This document shows, piece after piece, positions 25,800-38,100 of a stretch of 64,000 bases of DNA. The DNA is from Anaspis maculata. Its lineage: Eukaryota > Arthropoda > Insecta > Coleoptera > Scraptiidae. Numbering within the stretch: the stretch's first letter is position 1; each line of letters opens with the position of its first letter. The position numbers and the translations under genes are program-made. The stretch covers positions 84,551,277 through 84,615,276 of the forward strand of contig OX421961.1 of assembly GCA_949128115.1 (NCBI GenBank). Direction: 5' to 3'. The notes under the pieces were generated by a model that saw only the letters and a program-made list of their open reading frames with translations, made no database searches and was not told the DNA's origin.

Positions 25800-26039
25800 T
25801 GACTTCCATCTGTTGTGGAGTAGTTTCTCTATTATGGGAGACATTGTAAATTACAGGTTCCTGCAATTTGTGACCCTGTTTTGAAGGTTTGCGTAGAGCT
25901 CAGGGGGAGGAGCAGCAATGGCCGCGATGGACTCTTAATGACACAATAATATTACTCTTAGCCCTGATAAGCAGGGTCGGTCAGGGAGACCTAATAACAC
26001 AAAAATATGCCAAAAGTGATAGCTAATGTGAATAAAGTC

Positions 26040-26073
<34 letters not shown>
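25800..26073 (+). mobile_element. Possible 3' end of a non-LTR retroelement with (TAA)n tail
   Basis: The stretch ends GTGAATAAAGTCA followed by an uninterrupted (TAA)n run (26041-26073). An AATAAA signal just ahead of a short tandem tail is typical of several insect LINE and SINE 3' ends. No reverse transcriptase is visible upstream, so at most a 5'-truncated copy. It could also be a plain microsatellite. Confidence 0.35.
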
Positions 26074-27500
26074 GATTGATGATAAGAAAAACAAGATAAT
26101 ACAAACCGTCAGGGAGCGGAGCGGGAGTACGAAAAGAACACCTCTTCGAACGTTGTTTGCTGATTTATTAATATCTATAGAAGTTTCACTTCTTCCGAGG
26201 GTGACTATGGTCACGCACCCACTTTTTTTTTATCGTCATGTGTGTCGCGCTTATGAGTCTGTTGGAAATGTTGGCGTTAATTTTCGTTGTGTTATAGTTC
26301 CATTCTTTACACTTGGAGAAAATATTCTTCGGCAGACGAGTTGGCAGAGGTAAAAAAATCTGTTAGATTCAAGAAGTCAAGATTTTGCAAAAAAAATCAA
26401 GAACTCTTTGAACAAACAAATTGCGATCAAAAGTTCAAAACCGTTTCGAGAGATTGATGTCCACTTTCCAAAACTGAAGAAAAAAAAATAAATTGGAATA
26501 AATTTTTCAGTATCCTTACTGCTGACGAGCAATTTAATATTGTCGACTTTTGTTCGCTATTCATCTCTTATATCTTTGTTGTCAACAAATACATAAAATA
26601 TGTTTCCACAGTAAAGTTTTTCCAATGTTTGGTAATTAAGGTGGCCTTTCGGATAAAAAAATGAATAAAAATAATGATACACCCGAGAATGCACCAGATA
26701 ATAATTCTGATCTTTTGTTGTTCTAATGCCGTTGTTCAGTTTCTATCGGAATTTGTTCGTAGGAACAACAAAATGCGCTAAAATGTATCTTTTATTATTA
26801 TATTCGTGTTCTGCTACCGGAAATCAGTTGAAAACGACTCGTCACTCAATATTACGTTATAAAAAATATGTAAAATTAGTTGTTTAGTGATGATCTTGGA
26901 AAATAGCCGCCATTTTGAATCCTTAGGAATGAAATTTTTGGAGCCACGGGTCAAAACGCTCTAATGGGTCTTAGTAACAAGGTATGCCAAGTGATTTGCT
27001 TGTATACCAGTTTGCCACTTGATTTTGCCTTACCGCTTCAACTATAGGTAGATTGTAGATTAGAGGTGGTCGTTTGTTCTCGGAGGATTCTTTCTGCACT
27101 GCGACCTATAAGATCTTTTGTGCGTGACCATGCTTCTATTTAATGTCCCAGGAAATCCACCTCCTTCTCAGGAAATCCACCTCCTCAACTATAGGTAAGA
27201 CTGTTTCCTATCTCGTAAGGGAAGGGCACTATGAAAGCCTGACGCACTGTTGCAGGACCCTGTATACGAGATGTTCCGGTCGGTGTCTTATTGTTTTTAA
27301 TTACCAAAGCTTGGCAAATTCGAGGCGCAACTTTGATTATTTGCCAATCGCAGGATGATTGGTTCGTGTCTCTTAACTCACCACGCTCATCGTCCGACCA
27401 GGTACCGTCCCTAAACGATCTTTAGTCTCCACAGTTTACAACCTGCAAGACTGAAGAACGTAATGACCGTTAACGTCACTTTTTTCCAATTTATGTCGAT
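26074..27500. other. No gene seen
   Basis: AT-rich intergenic DNA. A 17-bp direct repeat (CAGGAAATCCACCTCCT) occurs twice in close succession near 27150-27188. Confidence 0.4.
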
Positions 27501-27679
27501 CGATGTTGGTATTAAATAAAACAAGACGTGTTGGCTAGGCCATATCTAGGCGAGGCTAGGAAGGTGCTCTAGAAATTGCGAACGTTCCTCTCGTGAACCT
27601 TCAACCAACCGAAGCCTAGGCCGCTATAGGTTCCCGACGGACCGCCATTATTTATTTATGCATATAATATTGCGTTTTA

Positions 27680-27877
27680 ATGTTTAGGAAGCGATGCACG
27701 TATCAATATAAAACATTTTTGCATATCAGCCGGAGACCGGCAGTTCTCACGATATCTTGGCTCAGGAGGATGAGGACGGGATGGAGTTTGCTTATGGTGG
27801 AAACACGTGCATGGCACTCTGTGATCGAGAATGTGAAGAATTGCGCGCCAAGGAACAAAGCTAAATCATTCGCATGA
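27680..27877 (+). pseudogene. Possible LINE C-terminal remnant
   Basis: A 65-codon open frame contains RRPAVLTISWLRRM and then ETRAWHSVIENVKNCA. This resembles the extreme C-terminus of several LINE ORF2 proteins, where a GRPR-x-RW motif is followed by a RAWR-x-x-I-x-x-K motif. No reverse transcriptase core is recognisable upstream in any frame. Treat as a weak call; it may be chance. Confidence 0.25.
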
Positions 27878-28583
27878 TCCTTGCATATAGATATAGGACT
27901 TCCGGATTGTTGGAGCTTGAATAAGCACTAAACATCAGCGAATGCAAATAATGTTTGAAGTATGCCTATAGTGAATTAGTGGTTTAGGTAGGTAGGTTAG
28001 GTACTGGTTCACTTAGTTTTGCGGTGTCGCCCGGTCATCATACGTCTTATAATTGCGCACACGATTTCAGGTTTGTTAGCTGGAAGTTTCATCACTGCCA
28101 TCCAGTGATTCGGATATTTTCGAGAGGTGACCCGTAGCTTTCGATCGCTGTGATTACATACCTACCTATTGACCACTCCTCAAATCGATAAATTGCAGAT
28201 TATTAACAAAATGATGTCAATCATTTGCTACGATCAATAATATTAATAACGTGACTTCTGGACCAACCACTGAAGTTGAGAGTTAATCCAGACCAGACCA
28301 TCACACCACCTCAAAGCAGCAGCGGATCAATTATAAGTAGGTAGTGCCCTATCCTATAGGTCGACCCTTTTTCAATAATCAGATATTGCAATACATAATT
28401 GATATTCACCTGCGTTGCTTTTCCGCAAACGTTCTCAACGTCGCTTCTTTACAAATATCGGGTGACTGTGTCATAAAGGGGACTAGACCCGAAACCGTAC
28501 ATTTTATAGTAACGATTCTATCACCATTCTCTTATGCAATTTTGAGTCTATGTAGGTACGTACAGAAGAATTTACGATTCTAC
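27878..28583. other. No gene seen
   Basis: No recognisable feature. The region downstream of the decayed LINE RT (in its own minus-strand direction) shows no continuing similarity that I can identify. Confidence 0.4.
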
Positions 28584-29806
28584 TTACGTTAACTTCTTCC
28601 ATTTTCGCATTTGAACATCGCCCACTTTCCGGCGGTTGTGGTGTTTGCGATGGTTGGAAATTGGAATGTCTGCTGTGTAGGGGGTGTAGAGGAACGGCCC
28701 CAGTACACTTCCCCGAGGTATACCGGAGAGTATTTCGTGAAGATTGGTCATTTTGCTTCGGTATTTCACCTGAAAGTATCTGCAGGACATGTATGACTTC
28801 AGCACACGGTAATAAGGGTGTGGAAGCGTCATCTTCATTTTGTGCAGGAGTCCAACATGCCACACTTTATCAAACGCTTGTGCAACGTCGAGGACGGCCG
28901 CGGAACATTACTGTCTATCTTAATTCAAATGATCTGTTGATACAGTTTTACGACTCTATGTACCTGCTCCACTGTACTGTGCCGCTCACGGAATCCAAAT
29001 TGATGTGATGGTATCAATTATTCTTTCTACAGAAATGGCTTTGGTCTCTTAATAATTTTTCAAACACCTTGGATATGATCGGTAGCAAACTTATTGGTCG
29101 ATTCGATATAATGTCACTTGTTCTACAGGTTTTCCAGGCTTTGGAACCATGATTAGTTGGGCCACTTTCTACTGTGAGGGGTAGTGTTCAGCACTAATGA
29201 CAGCATTGAAGATGTGAGTGATTATACCTTTAGCGCTTCCTTTGGCAGTTCTTTGAGAATTTTTGCGGTGATCGATTCATAGCCTGGGGTGAAAACCCCA
29301 GGCTATGAATCGATCAGAGAAATCTGATTTCAGTTTTGAGGTGGTCTCTTGTATTTCTGTTTCTGTGATCCTCTTTATGGGCAGAGACATTTGATCCGGT
29401 GAGTTTAGAAAGTTGAAAATGTTTCCATTCTCTTCTGTCGATAGCAGGCTATGATTCATGTTGTTGGAAGACCGTAGAAAAATGCATTGCGAAAGTGTCG
29501 GCCTTCTCTTTGTCGCTCCTGGCCCACTGATCATTGTTCTTCCTCAGTGGAGACACCACTTATTCTGCCTCCTTTTAAGCTTTCCCGTTGCTTTCCAGAG
29601 GGAATATTCGCTTGCTTCATTTGCCGTAAGTTGGGTTAAGTAGCTTTGGAAGACTTTATCTCGTGACCTCTGCAGTTTTTCTTCCAGCTGCCTGCTTGCT
29701 GTATCAAAGTTGGTTTCATCTGCTGGTGCCCTAGTTGTGTGCCAAATTCTTCTCAACTTTCTCTTTCTAGCAATGTCCGTCAGTATGTCTTCCGAACAGG
29801 ATTCCT
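28584..29806 (-). pseudogene. Decayed Jockey-clade LINE reverse transcriptase (ORF2)
   Basis: Read on the minus strand, pieces in different frames follow the order of a Jockey-type ORF2. First is the linker between endonuclease and RT (IWHTTRAPADETNFDTASRQ, then SEYSLWKATGKLKRR; 29544-29806). Next is the RT entry (SLPIKRITETEIQETTSKLK; 29277-29440). Then come ILKELPKEALK and AQLIMVPKPGKPVEQ (about 29145-29260), motif A as AAVLDVAQAFDKVWH (about 28860-28900), and motif B region as GIPRGSVLGPFLY (about 28690-28730). The catalytic FADD of motif C is not present where expected, several stops and frameshifts separate the pieces, and the 5' part (endonuclease) is missing beyond 29806, where a palindromic MITE begins. 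Clearly dead. Confidence 0.85.
29266..29316. repeat. Near-perfect 22-bp hairpin inside the LINE remnant
   Basis: TGATCGATTCATAGCCTGGGG is followed after a 3-base loop by its complement. On the minus strand the LINE frame is broken exactly here. One arm encodes the normal RT segment (ESITAKILKELPK follows), and the other arm is an inverted copy inserted just before it. It looks like a small templated inverted duplication. Confidence 0.8.
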
Positions 29807-29966
29807 GTACGATCGCACGCAAAATAAACGGAGACAGTGTTTCGCGCGGAGTGTACCGATATAATGAATTTTGGCCTTCTTGTCACTGTGACATCAAGCC
29901 AAAATTCATAAAATCGGTACACTCCGCGCGAAACACTGTCTCCGTTTATTTTGCGCGCGATCGTAC
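29807..29966. mobile_element. 160-bp palindromic MITE
   Basis: Two 69-bp arms (29807-29875 and 29898-29966) are almost perfectly complementary, starting GTACGATCGC and reading through ACGGAGACAGTGTTTCGCGC. The 22-base centre itself contains TGTCACTGTGACA. It abuts the broken 5' edge of the LINE fragment. Arms this well preserved suggest a fairly recent insertion or ongoing arm correction. Confidence 0.8.
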
Positions 29967-30462
29967 GTTTTTCAATAAAAACAGGGCGAAATATTGCAAG
30001 AAATCGTGAGAAAACCACTAGAAGACATTGGTTTTGTGACAATGCACTACCAAAAGTCGCCAACGGGACTGGGGAGCAAAATAGGGGTGTTAGGCGGGGA
30101 GAAGCTACGAAGAACGCGTCGTAAAACAAGAAACAGGGGTAAAAATCTCAGCAATCGTGGAAAAAAACATTGAAAAGACGAAATAAATTACACGAAAAGA
30201 GGAGAAAGTCGACGCGTATAAAGAAGGAATGAAATGCAGGAAAAAAACAGCGGATGAGCGCAAAAAAGGGATAACATTGCATGGAAAGTATCGCGCAAAA
30301 GGAGTTGGAGTTTTAGACCATGCATACTCAGTGCTTCTCGCTTATGGACAAGTAAATCCCTATGCTTCCAGTGTGCGAAAAACACCAACGTTGAAACGAG
30401 AGGGCAGTATCTTTTCGCTCTCAGATAAACGGAAATGTGTCCAATACACGTGCCAAACTTGA

Positions 30463-30625
30463 GGTGCGTTCAGTCAGCTTATTTAGCCGCAAGTTTTAAT
30501 TTTAGTCGCAAGCGCTGCGACGCCCATTGGCTCTTATGAACCAGCCTCCTCGGAACAGCCAATAAGTGATGCAGCGCTTACGGCTAAAATTAAAATTGCG
30601 GCTAAATAAGCTGACTGAAGGCACC
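30463..30625. mobile_element. 163-bp palindromic MITE
   Basis: Arms of about 70 bp begin GGTGCGTTCAGTCAGC and end GCTGACTGAAGGCACC. The internal blocks TTATTTAGCCGCAA and TTAATTTTAG are repeated in complement. No coding capacity; target duplication not clear. Confidence 0.8.
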
Positions 30626-32558
30626 TTTATATTGCATGGGTAAGGCGGCGTTGCCGTAGCACCTGAATTTCCTTACCGAGCAACTGTTTGAAGTGAATTT
30701 CATCAACAACTTTGTATAAAAATGCTCATGACTTTTTAGTGTATAGCCGAAAGTTATTCTAGGATAAGTTTTTTTTTGTCTTTACAAGCTGTGTGGATAT
30801 TATACCGTTCTCATAATTCAAGTGAAGTAGATTGAACTTCTCATGATCACTGAGGATCAGAGGGAACCGTATCGCTTTTGTTTTGCAAGCAGGTAGCCCC
30901 TTTTGTTTTGCAGGCTCGGGTGTTCGGGGTATGCAGTCTTGCACTAGACAAAATCATTAGATCCAACTGGGATGTGATTCGTGAACATATATTTACTCCT
31001 CTGTTCAGTGATCTACCCCGAGTAGCACCGCTGACAAAACGAGAGCTTGAGTAATTTCAACTTCTTCTCGTGACAAAACAAGACGATATGTTTTCTCGTT
31101 TAGTTGAGACGTGTAATTTCTCTATTTGCTTTTCAATTCATATTGATGTTTTTTTTTTAATGGCAATAACGTACTGCGCTTTGTGGAGCACATGCATTTT
31201 GACACGAAGATATGAGGCAACCAACAACACAGCAGGGCCGTTTTTTCCCTGTTGCCTACGTTGAGCCCATGGAAGCCCATCGAGAGTTTCGTATTATTCT
31301 GTTCCCTTCTTTACAGCATACACTTTGAAAGGCACAATAACTATAGACAATAGCCTGCACATCTTTATCAAGGCGTTAGCATCGAGTTAGCTTCGTACCA
31401 TTTTTGTCAACACAACACATTCTTCCACAGCTTGCTTCAATGAAAAAAGCCGTGAAACTTATTTTACAACAAACTTACCTACCCACACAGTCACACAGAC
31501 AGACAAACAGACAACATTTGGAGTACTCGGACATGGTTCTAATCATCTCGGGGGACCTCAGAAGTCTCAAAACGGATACTTTTCGTGTTGGTGGAAGCCA
31601 GGAAAGTAAATGTGATGATTGAATCACAATGGCTTTGAATCTTTCTGCAGCTTAAATGTAGGTATCCATCCTTTGAATTATTGAATCCTGTGTCAAGCAC
31701 AAGCTTAGTACATTAATTCATGCAACAAGCATCTCCATTGATATTACCTCCTTGACATATTCCATAAACATCATAATATGTTATGTATCTTTGTTCATTA
31801 ATGTCTGCACCCAAGTGTACGGCATATCAAAAAAGTACAATTTAATTAAGCGAAGTCATAAAATAAACCACATTGTCGACTAGTTGGTATAAAGAAGCGT
31901 TTATGGCTTTTCATAAGCGTAAACTATATTATTTTATGATTTATTTAGGACTTTCTTACTATATATCAGCATCGTTAAATGCAAAAACGCTTTGTTTATT
32001 ATACCAGAACGCTTTTTTTCTTGCTTTATTATGCCAATAACTTTATTATTCAATTATGTTTTTTTACCGTGATAATAAAGCAGCATAGGTACTGAGAAAA
32101 AATGTTAATTTCCTTCCCTTCAGGTAGGGGAAGTATGGATTTAATGAAGTACCTGATGAGATGATTGAGATGATAAAGTCCCGAGACCTCTCCAGTATTT
32201 TCGGTATTTTGGTATTGATAATTATATTCCTAAAATTAAACAGAAACGCTCCTGATGATCCGAACTTCAATCTGAAAATATGTGATCTTGAATCTCTATA
32301 TCCCCAAGCGGCATTTCTGGAATCACATTATAAGGTAAAATTTACCCTCGAATCAAATATTTTGAAAAAGGCCACTCTTGGATTTCGTTCCGAGCTGGAG
32401 TGTTTCTATTCAATATCAGGAATATAATTGTTATTGCCCGAACATAATAATTATAGCTGTTTGGCTCGTACTCTGTCCTTATTCTATCATGTCATAATTT
32501 TCAACCTGTTTCTTAGCCTGGTCCAATCTGGTTTGAAACCTGATCGTGCCCCACCTTA
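30626..32558. other. No gene seen
   Basis: AT-rich intergenic DNA. Short frames up to 88 aa (e.g. about 32161-32427 on the plus strand) have no family that I recognise. Confidence 0.4.
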
Positions 32559-32560
32559 TA

Positions 32561-33736
32561 CAGGGTGATTCATGAGTGACCTTACATAGGCTAATGGGAG
32601 ATAGAGGACTTCGAGGCGAGTCAGGGTCCACAGAAGAATTTTTTTTTCTCCATTGGTTACGAAGATATAGGGTGTTTTGTGTGTTTCGTATGAAAGTTTG
32701 ATCAGCGATATTTTTGAAACGGCGAGAGCTATTTTGTTGAAATTGACCAATTGACCATAATGTTTCTGTGTTGGAACTTATCCAGAAGTCATACCGGGTA
32801 TTTCAAAATCCAGGGCCGGGCTAGAAAAAATGTGCCCCTTTGTTATTTGATCAGAAAGTACATTTTCTAACCGCTTTTCTAGAAAACTGCTGTCGGATTC
32901 GAAAAGCTAAAAAAAAATGCTCCAAGAATCACTCCTAAATTCAGATGGCTCACTTAGACCGTTCTGACAATAAAATTAAATGTTAAATTTGTGGGTGAGT
33001 TTCCATTTTCAATCGGACATAATCGACTCATTGTTTGATTGAATTCATTCAAATACATTTTTTGGCTTGTCTCTGTTCAATAAAAGGGCTTGGTTGAAAG
33101 GAAAATTCCAGAGCCGACCTTTTTTTTATGGCAAATTCGAGAGTGAAGCACGCGTATTGGACTCGATTTGGTCGTAAAAGAAATCTTCGGCTATGGAATT
33201 TTTCTTTCTACCAAGCCCTTCTTTTGAACAGAGACAAGCCAAAAAATGAGTTTGGATGAATTCAATCAAACAATGAGTCGATTATGTCCGATTGAAAATG
33301 TAAACTTCGCACAAATTCAACATTTAATTTTATTGTCGAAACGGTTTAGGTGTGCCATCTGAATTTAAGAGTGATTCTTGAAGCATTTTTTCTTAGCTTT
33401 TCGAATCCGATAGCAGTTTTTTAGAAAAGCCTTCAGAAAATGTACTTTTTGATGAAACAAAAAAGGGGCACCTTTTTTCTAGTCCGGCCCTGGATTTTGA
33501 AATACCCGGTATGGCTTCTGGATAAGTTCCAACACAGAAACATTATTGATGAATTTCAACAAAATATCTTCAGCCGTTTCAGAAATATCGCTCATCAAAG
33601 TTTCACACGAAACATATAAAACACCCTGTATCTTTGTAACCAATAGAGAAAACAAAATTTCCTCTGTGGATCCTGACTCGCCTCGAAGTTTTCTATCTGC
33701 CATTAGCCTATGTAAGGTCACTGATGAATCACCCTG
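32561..33736. mobile_element. 1.18-kb palindromic element with CAGGGTG ends
   Basis: The whole element is one long inverted repeat centred near 33148. CAGGGTGATTCATGAGTGAC at the left end is answered by its near-complement at the right, and the inner parts (e.g. TTGGCTTGTCTCTGTTCAA near 33064 and its complement near 33225) pair almost to the centre. TA flanks both ends, consistent with a TA target site. An inner CAGGGCCGG/CCGGCCCTG pair (about 32812 and 33486) may mark a second, nested TIR unit. It encodes no protein that I recognise. Confidence 0.85.
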
Positions 33737-33984
33737 TATACTCATGTGTTGAATTCAAGAATATTCCAGGTATCGCCCAGTAAATTCTAGCAAAGGTCAC
33801 AAGTTCATTCGCGGGGGCTGTAGAAAAGTCCATCAGGTTCGCTTATATCCTGAAAAGCTCTCGAAGCACGGCACTTCCGCCAATTGTGCAGATGTGCTCT
33901 ATTTGCTCATCGTGATCTCCATTGGTTCCGTAACAGTATCTACTATGTGTCTGCTGTAACTACTGTATCTGTCTCGTACCTATA

Positions 33985-34149
33985 GGTCCAAATTCAGAGT
34001 AATTTCTCAGCCTACACTCACACTTAATTCTCACTCAATTTGACCCAACACAATGGTTCCAGGTGAAAATCTCATTGTGTTGAGGTATAGGTTGAGTAAA
34101 GAATGAGTGAGAGTGATGTAGGATGAGTGGCGTGTCTGAATTGGGCCCC
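33985..34149. mobile_element. 165-bp MITE, GGNCCAAATTCAGA-type ends
   Basis: The left end GGTCCAAATTCAGA and right end TCTGAATTGGGCCCC are complementary with few mismatches, with TA on both sides. The arms pair through CTCACTCAATTTGACCCAACA up to a ~20-base centre. Small non-autonomous TIR element. Confidence 0.75.
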
Positions 34150-34840
34150 TAATCTATAAAACTACGTCTTGCTTCATTTTATAGCTCTTGATATCGAATG
34201 ACAGTAAAGCATAAAGAAGGTACCTATGCCCATCTAGTGTAATTTTGAAGCTTTGACGCTTCAGCAGATTTTTTTTTCACAAATCATTGTTCAATTTGTT
34301 TGATTTTTTTTGGTCTACGTTACTGTTTGCTTGCCTCGCTTGCGGAAAGCAACAACGGACAACGAAAAAAGAGAAAAAATTCTCCAATTTCTTCTGTTTC
34401 ACATAAGTACTTACAGTTGTTCAGGAAAGCAACTTCTTGAACTTCTGATGCTGGAGAGTTTTCAAGGTTTCCAGATTTTTCCTCGTACTCACCTACTATT
34501 CCAGTATTGTACTAGTAATTATTATTCTTAATCTTATTCGAGGATAGTAGGAATAGGCGTCGAAATTCTCCGCCCTCTAGCGTCAACTGAGGTAGTTACG
34601 CCACTGGTCAGTTCATTGATTTTTTCAACATCCCTTTAACATCGCTTCTAACTTCTAACAGTTCTAACAGGCGCGAGGCGCGAGGTCGATGTTAGAAGAC
34701 CGCAATACCCTCGACACACTGATAGTTATTGGCCATCAGGGGCTGGGGCTGATGACTATTTAAGTTGAATTACCGCATATAGAATAACCCCGTCACACTA
34801 TAAGTGAAAGTGGTCTGTGACTCCTGTGAGCGTTGAAAAT
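34150..34840. other. No gene seen
   Basis: Intergenic sequence up to the BEL/Pao insertion. A 73-aa frame at 34310-34531 is unrecognised. Confidence 0.4.
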
Positions 34841-34845
34841 ACATC

Positions 34846-35011
34846 TGTTGTGATTTTCGATTAAAACCGCGAAGTATTTCGATGCATTGGTAAGGAAAAG
34901 ATTTGCTGCGGCCATCTTGGTCAATGCTTTATTACTCACTTTTTGTATGACAGTTATGACACACATTCTTGCTGGGGCGGGCACGCCATCTATCTACTTT
35001 CTGCTCAAACA
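34846..35011 (-). repeat. BEL/Pao 3' LTR
   Basis: In the element's direction it begins TGTTTGAGCAG and ends CAACA, so it has the canonical TG...CA termini. It is identical over 166 bases to the copy at 41456-41621. A polyadenylation signal AATAAA lies on the minus strand at 34928-34933. Confidence 0.95.
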
Positions 35012-35147
35012 TGTTCTGGCGGCCTTGAAAGCTATGCTTTCAACAGTATCAAACATAAACTCATGTTATAAGAACAATAAATCTTAAAAGTAAAATTGAA
35101 CAATACTGAATAATTTTCAAAGAAAACGAAATTAATGCACGTATAGC

Positions 35148-38100
35148 TCACGCGTCTATTGGTAACACACAAATTTTGGTCACAGCACGCTTCAAAACAC
35201 TTTGTGGAGTTTTAACTGACACTACCCGTGTAACTCCATCAGCTCCTGGATGCAGCTCAACAATGCGGGCAAGCTGCCATTTCAATGGTGGTAGATTGTC
35301 GTCTTTGACGACAACAAGTGCGCCGGGTTGCAGACGCTGACGTTGCGTCACACGCCACTTCGTACGGGCCTGGAGTTCGGCAATGTACTCTTTGTTCCAT
35401 CTACTCCAGATATGTTGTACCATTTTCTGGAGGCGTTCGAAGCGAGACAACCGGTTTTCTGCCACTTCGTCAAAGGATTCGTCAGGTATTGAGGTTAATA
35501 GTTTTCCAATTAGGAAATGGGCTGGAGTTAGAGGATTGCAGTCTTGGGAATTGGAGGAAAGAGGACAGAGAGGCCTCGAGTTCAGTATGGCCTCGATCTG
35601 GACTAGCACTGTATAAAAATCCTCGTATGTGATGTGTGCAGACCCGACAACACGACGCAAATGGTGTTTCATACTTTTGACGCCGGCCTCCCATATTCCC
35701 CCGAACGTGGGTGAATTTGGCGGGATAAAATGCCATGCGATATTATCATGAGAGAATGAATTCGCTATTTTCGTTTGATTTGATTTCGCTTTGAGAAACT
35801 CATTCAGCTCTCGGAGATCGGAATTTGCTCTGACAAAGTTCGCACCGTTGTCTGATGAAACCGAACTTGGTTTGCCTCGACGTGAAACAAACCGTCGAAA
35901 GGCTGCGATGAATGCATCTGCAGTCAAATCCGTTACTGGTTCCAGATGAACCGCTTTTGTCGATAGACAAACGAATAGAGCCACCCACACCTTTATCAAC
36001 TTAGCTCTGCGCAGCTTATGATTCTTCAGGAAAAACGGACCTGCGTAATCGACTCCTATGTGTGCGAACACAGAATAGGACGCGGTGCGGGACGACGGAA
36101 GATCTCCCATTAATGGAGGAGAGGTCAAGCTCGGTTTGACCCGAAAGCAAGTGACACACTTCCGAGTTACAGAACGGGACAAATTTCTGATCGACAATGG
36201 CCAAAACTGCTCACGAACCGAAGCAGCGAGAGCCTGAGGACCACAGTGAAATAGACGGAGATGCTCGGATCTCATGATCAATAATGTCAATGGATGTTTT
36301 GGGCCTAAAAGAATAGGGTGCTTTTTGCTGTATTCAAACTTTGAGTGGTGGAGTCTTCCACCCACTCTGAGAATACCATCGTTATCCAAAAATGGGTTCA
36401 AAGACAAGACATTACTTGTTGCTTCTAGCTGCTTGTGAGCTTTCAAAGAGTGTACTTCTTTGGCAAATGTCTCAGCTTGAGCCACCTTAACGAGGCACTT
36501 GAGAGCATCTTGGATTTCAGATGCCTGTAGTGGGCCACTTCTCTTGTGCACGGGGTTAAGTGCATTGTTCTTCCAGCGTAGAATGTACGCTGTTACACGT
36601 TTCAATCTTATGAAGTTCGAAAACCTCTCAAAGAATTCAAAAGAATTCTCTTGAACCTGCGCGATCAGGCAACATGGATTGGAACTGCGATACTCCGGCA
36701 AAGTTTCCAATTTAGGGTACTCTCCAGCATTACGGTCGATTTCGATAACATCGAACAGAAAGGATGGACCTTTCCACCAAAGTTCTGAGGTTGTCAACTG
36801 AGAAGGACATACACCTCGAGAGATGAGATCTGCTGGGTTGTTCTTTGAATCAACATGGTGCCACTGATGACCATCAGTGAGCTCTTGAATTTCTGCCACT
36901 CTGTTAGCGACAAACGTTTTCCATTTGTTTGGAGTTGCCTTTATCCACGATAAAGTAATGGTGGAATCACACCAAAAGAACAGGTCAACATTTTCGATTC
37001 TGAGTGAAGACATAACCTTTCGTGCCAATTGTGCCAACATCAGAGCTCCACACAATTCCAGACGCGGAAGTGACAATTTTTTCAAAGGGGCGACTTTCGA
37101 TTTGGCCACCAACAAATTACATTCAAACTTTGCGTCATCAGCTGTGGACGAACGCAAATAAATGCACGCTCCGTAAGCCTTTTCACTTGCATCACAGAAT
37201 CCGTGAAGTTGAACTGAGTCTGGATTGGCCGATAAAACATGCCGTGGAATTTTGAGCTCATTCAGCAATGGCATTTGATCTTGGAGTTGACTCCAAACCG
37301 ATTGTAAATGTGAGGGAATAATATCATCCCATTGAAGTTGATGTTCCCAAAGGGATTGCATCAACAATTTAGAAATTATGATCACTGGACCTAGGAGTCC
37401 AAGTGGATCAAAGGTAGATGATATGATCGAAAGAATATTACGTTTGGTCATTTCAGACCGCTGTAACGAAATGTTTGGTATCGAGTATTGTATCATATCT
37501 GAGGATGCATCCCAAACGATGCCCAAAGTTTTCGACGCTTTGTGTTCTCCAAAGCTGAGCACTTGAAGATGCGATTCATCTGAATCTGGCAAGTCTTCCA
37601 GCATCGCAGGATTATTCGACATAAACTTTCTCAGCTCAAACTGAGCTCCCGACAAGACATTGATGATTTCATCTCGATGCAACTTTAATGACTCGACCGA
37701 GTCTGAACCCGTAAGAAGGTCGTCTACATAAAAATCATTCGCAATCATAGTGGAAGCGATCGGATGCGAATTCTTGCACTCAGTAGCAAGCTGTTGCACA
37801 CACTTGGTTGCGAGATACGGAGCACTAGCGGTGCCATACGTAACCGTATTCAACTTGTAACACTCTAGCGTCTCAGTGGGATCATTTCGCCACAAAATGC
37901 ACCGATAGAGCTGTTGCTCTGGCTCGATTAGAATCTGCCGATACATTTTCTTAATATCAGCTGCAAAAACCACAGAATGTTGACGAAAACGAATGATTAT
38001 CGATAACAAGTCGTTCTGAACCACTGGACCGACGAGCTGAGTGTCGTTCAACGAAATGCCTGTACTTGTTTTCATACTTGCATCAAACACAACTCTGAGC

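Noticed and set aside
26041..26073. (TAA)n run as a functional feature in itself
   Set aside because: A plain microsatellite or retroposon tail. Listed only as part of a possible LINE 3' end.
32812..33490. Separate hAT MITE nested at CAGGGCCGG/CCGGCCCTG inside the 1.18-kb palindrome
   Set aside because: The flanks are inverted copies of each other because the whole region is one palindrome, so no independent target duplication can be shown.
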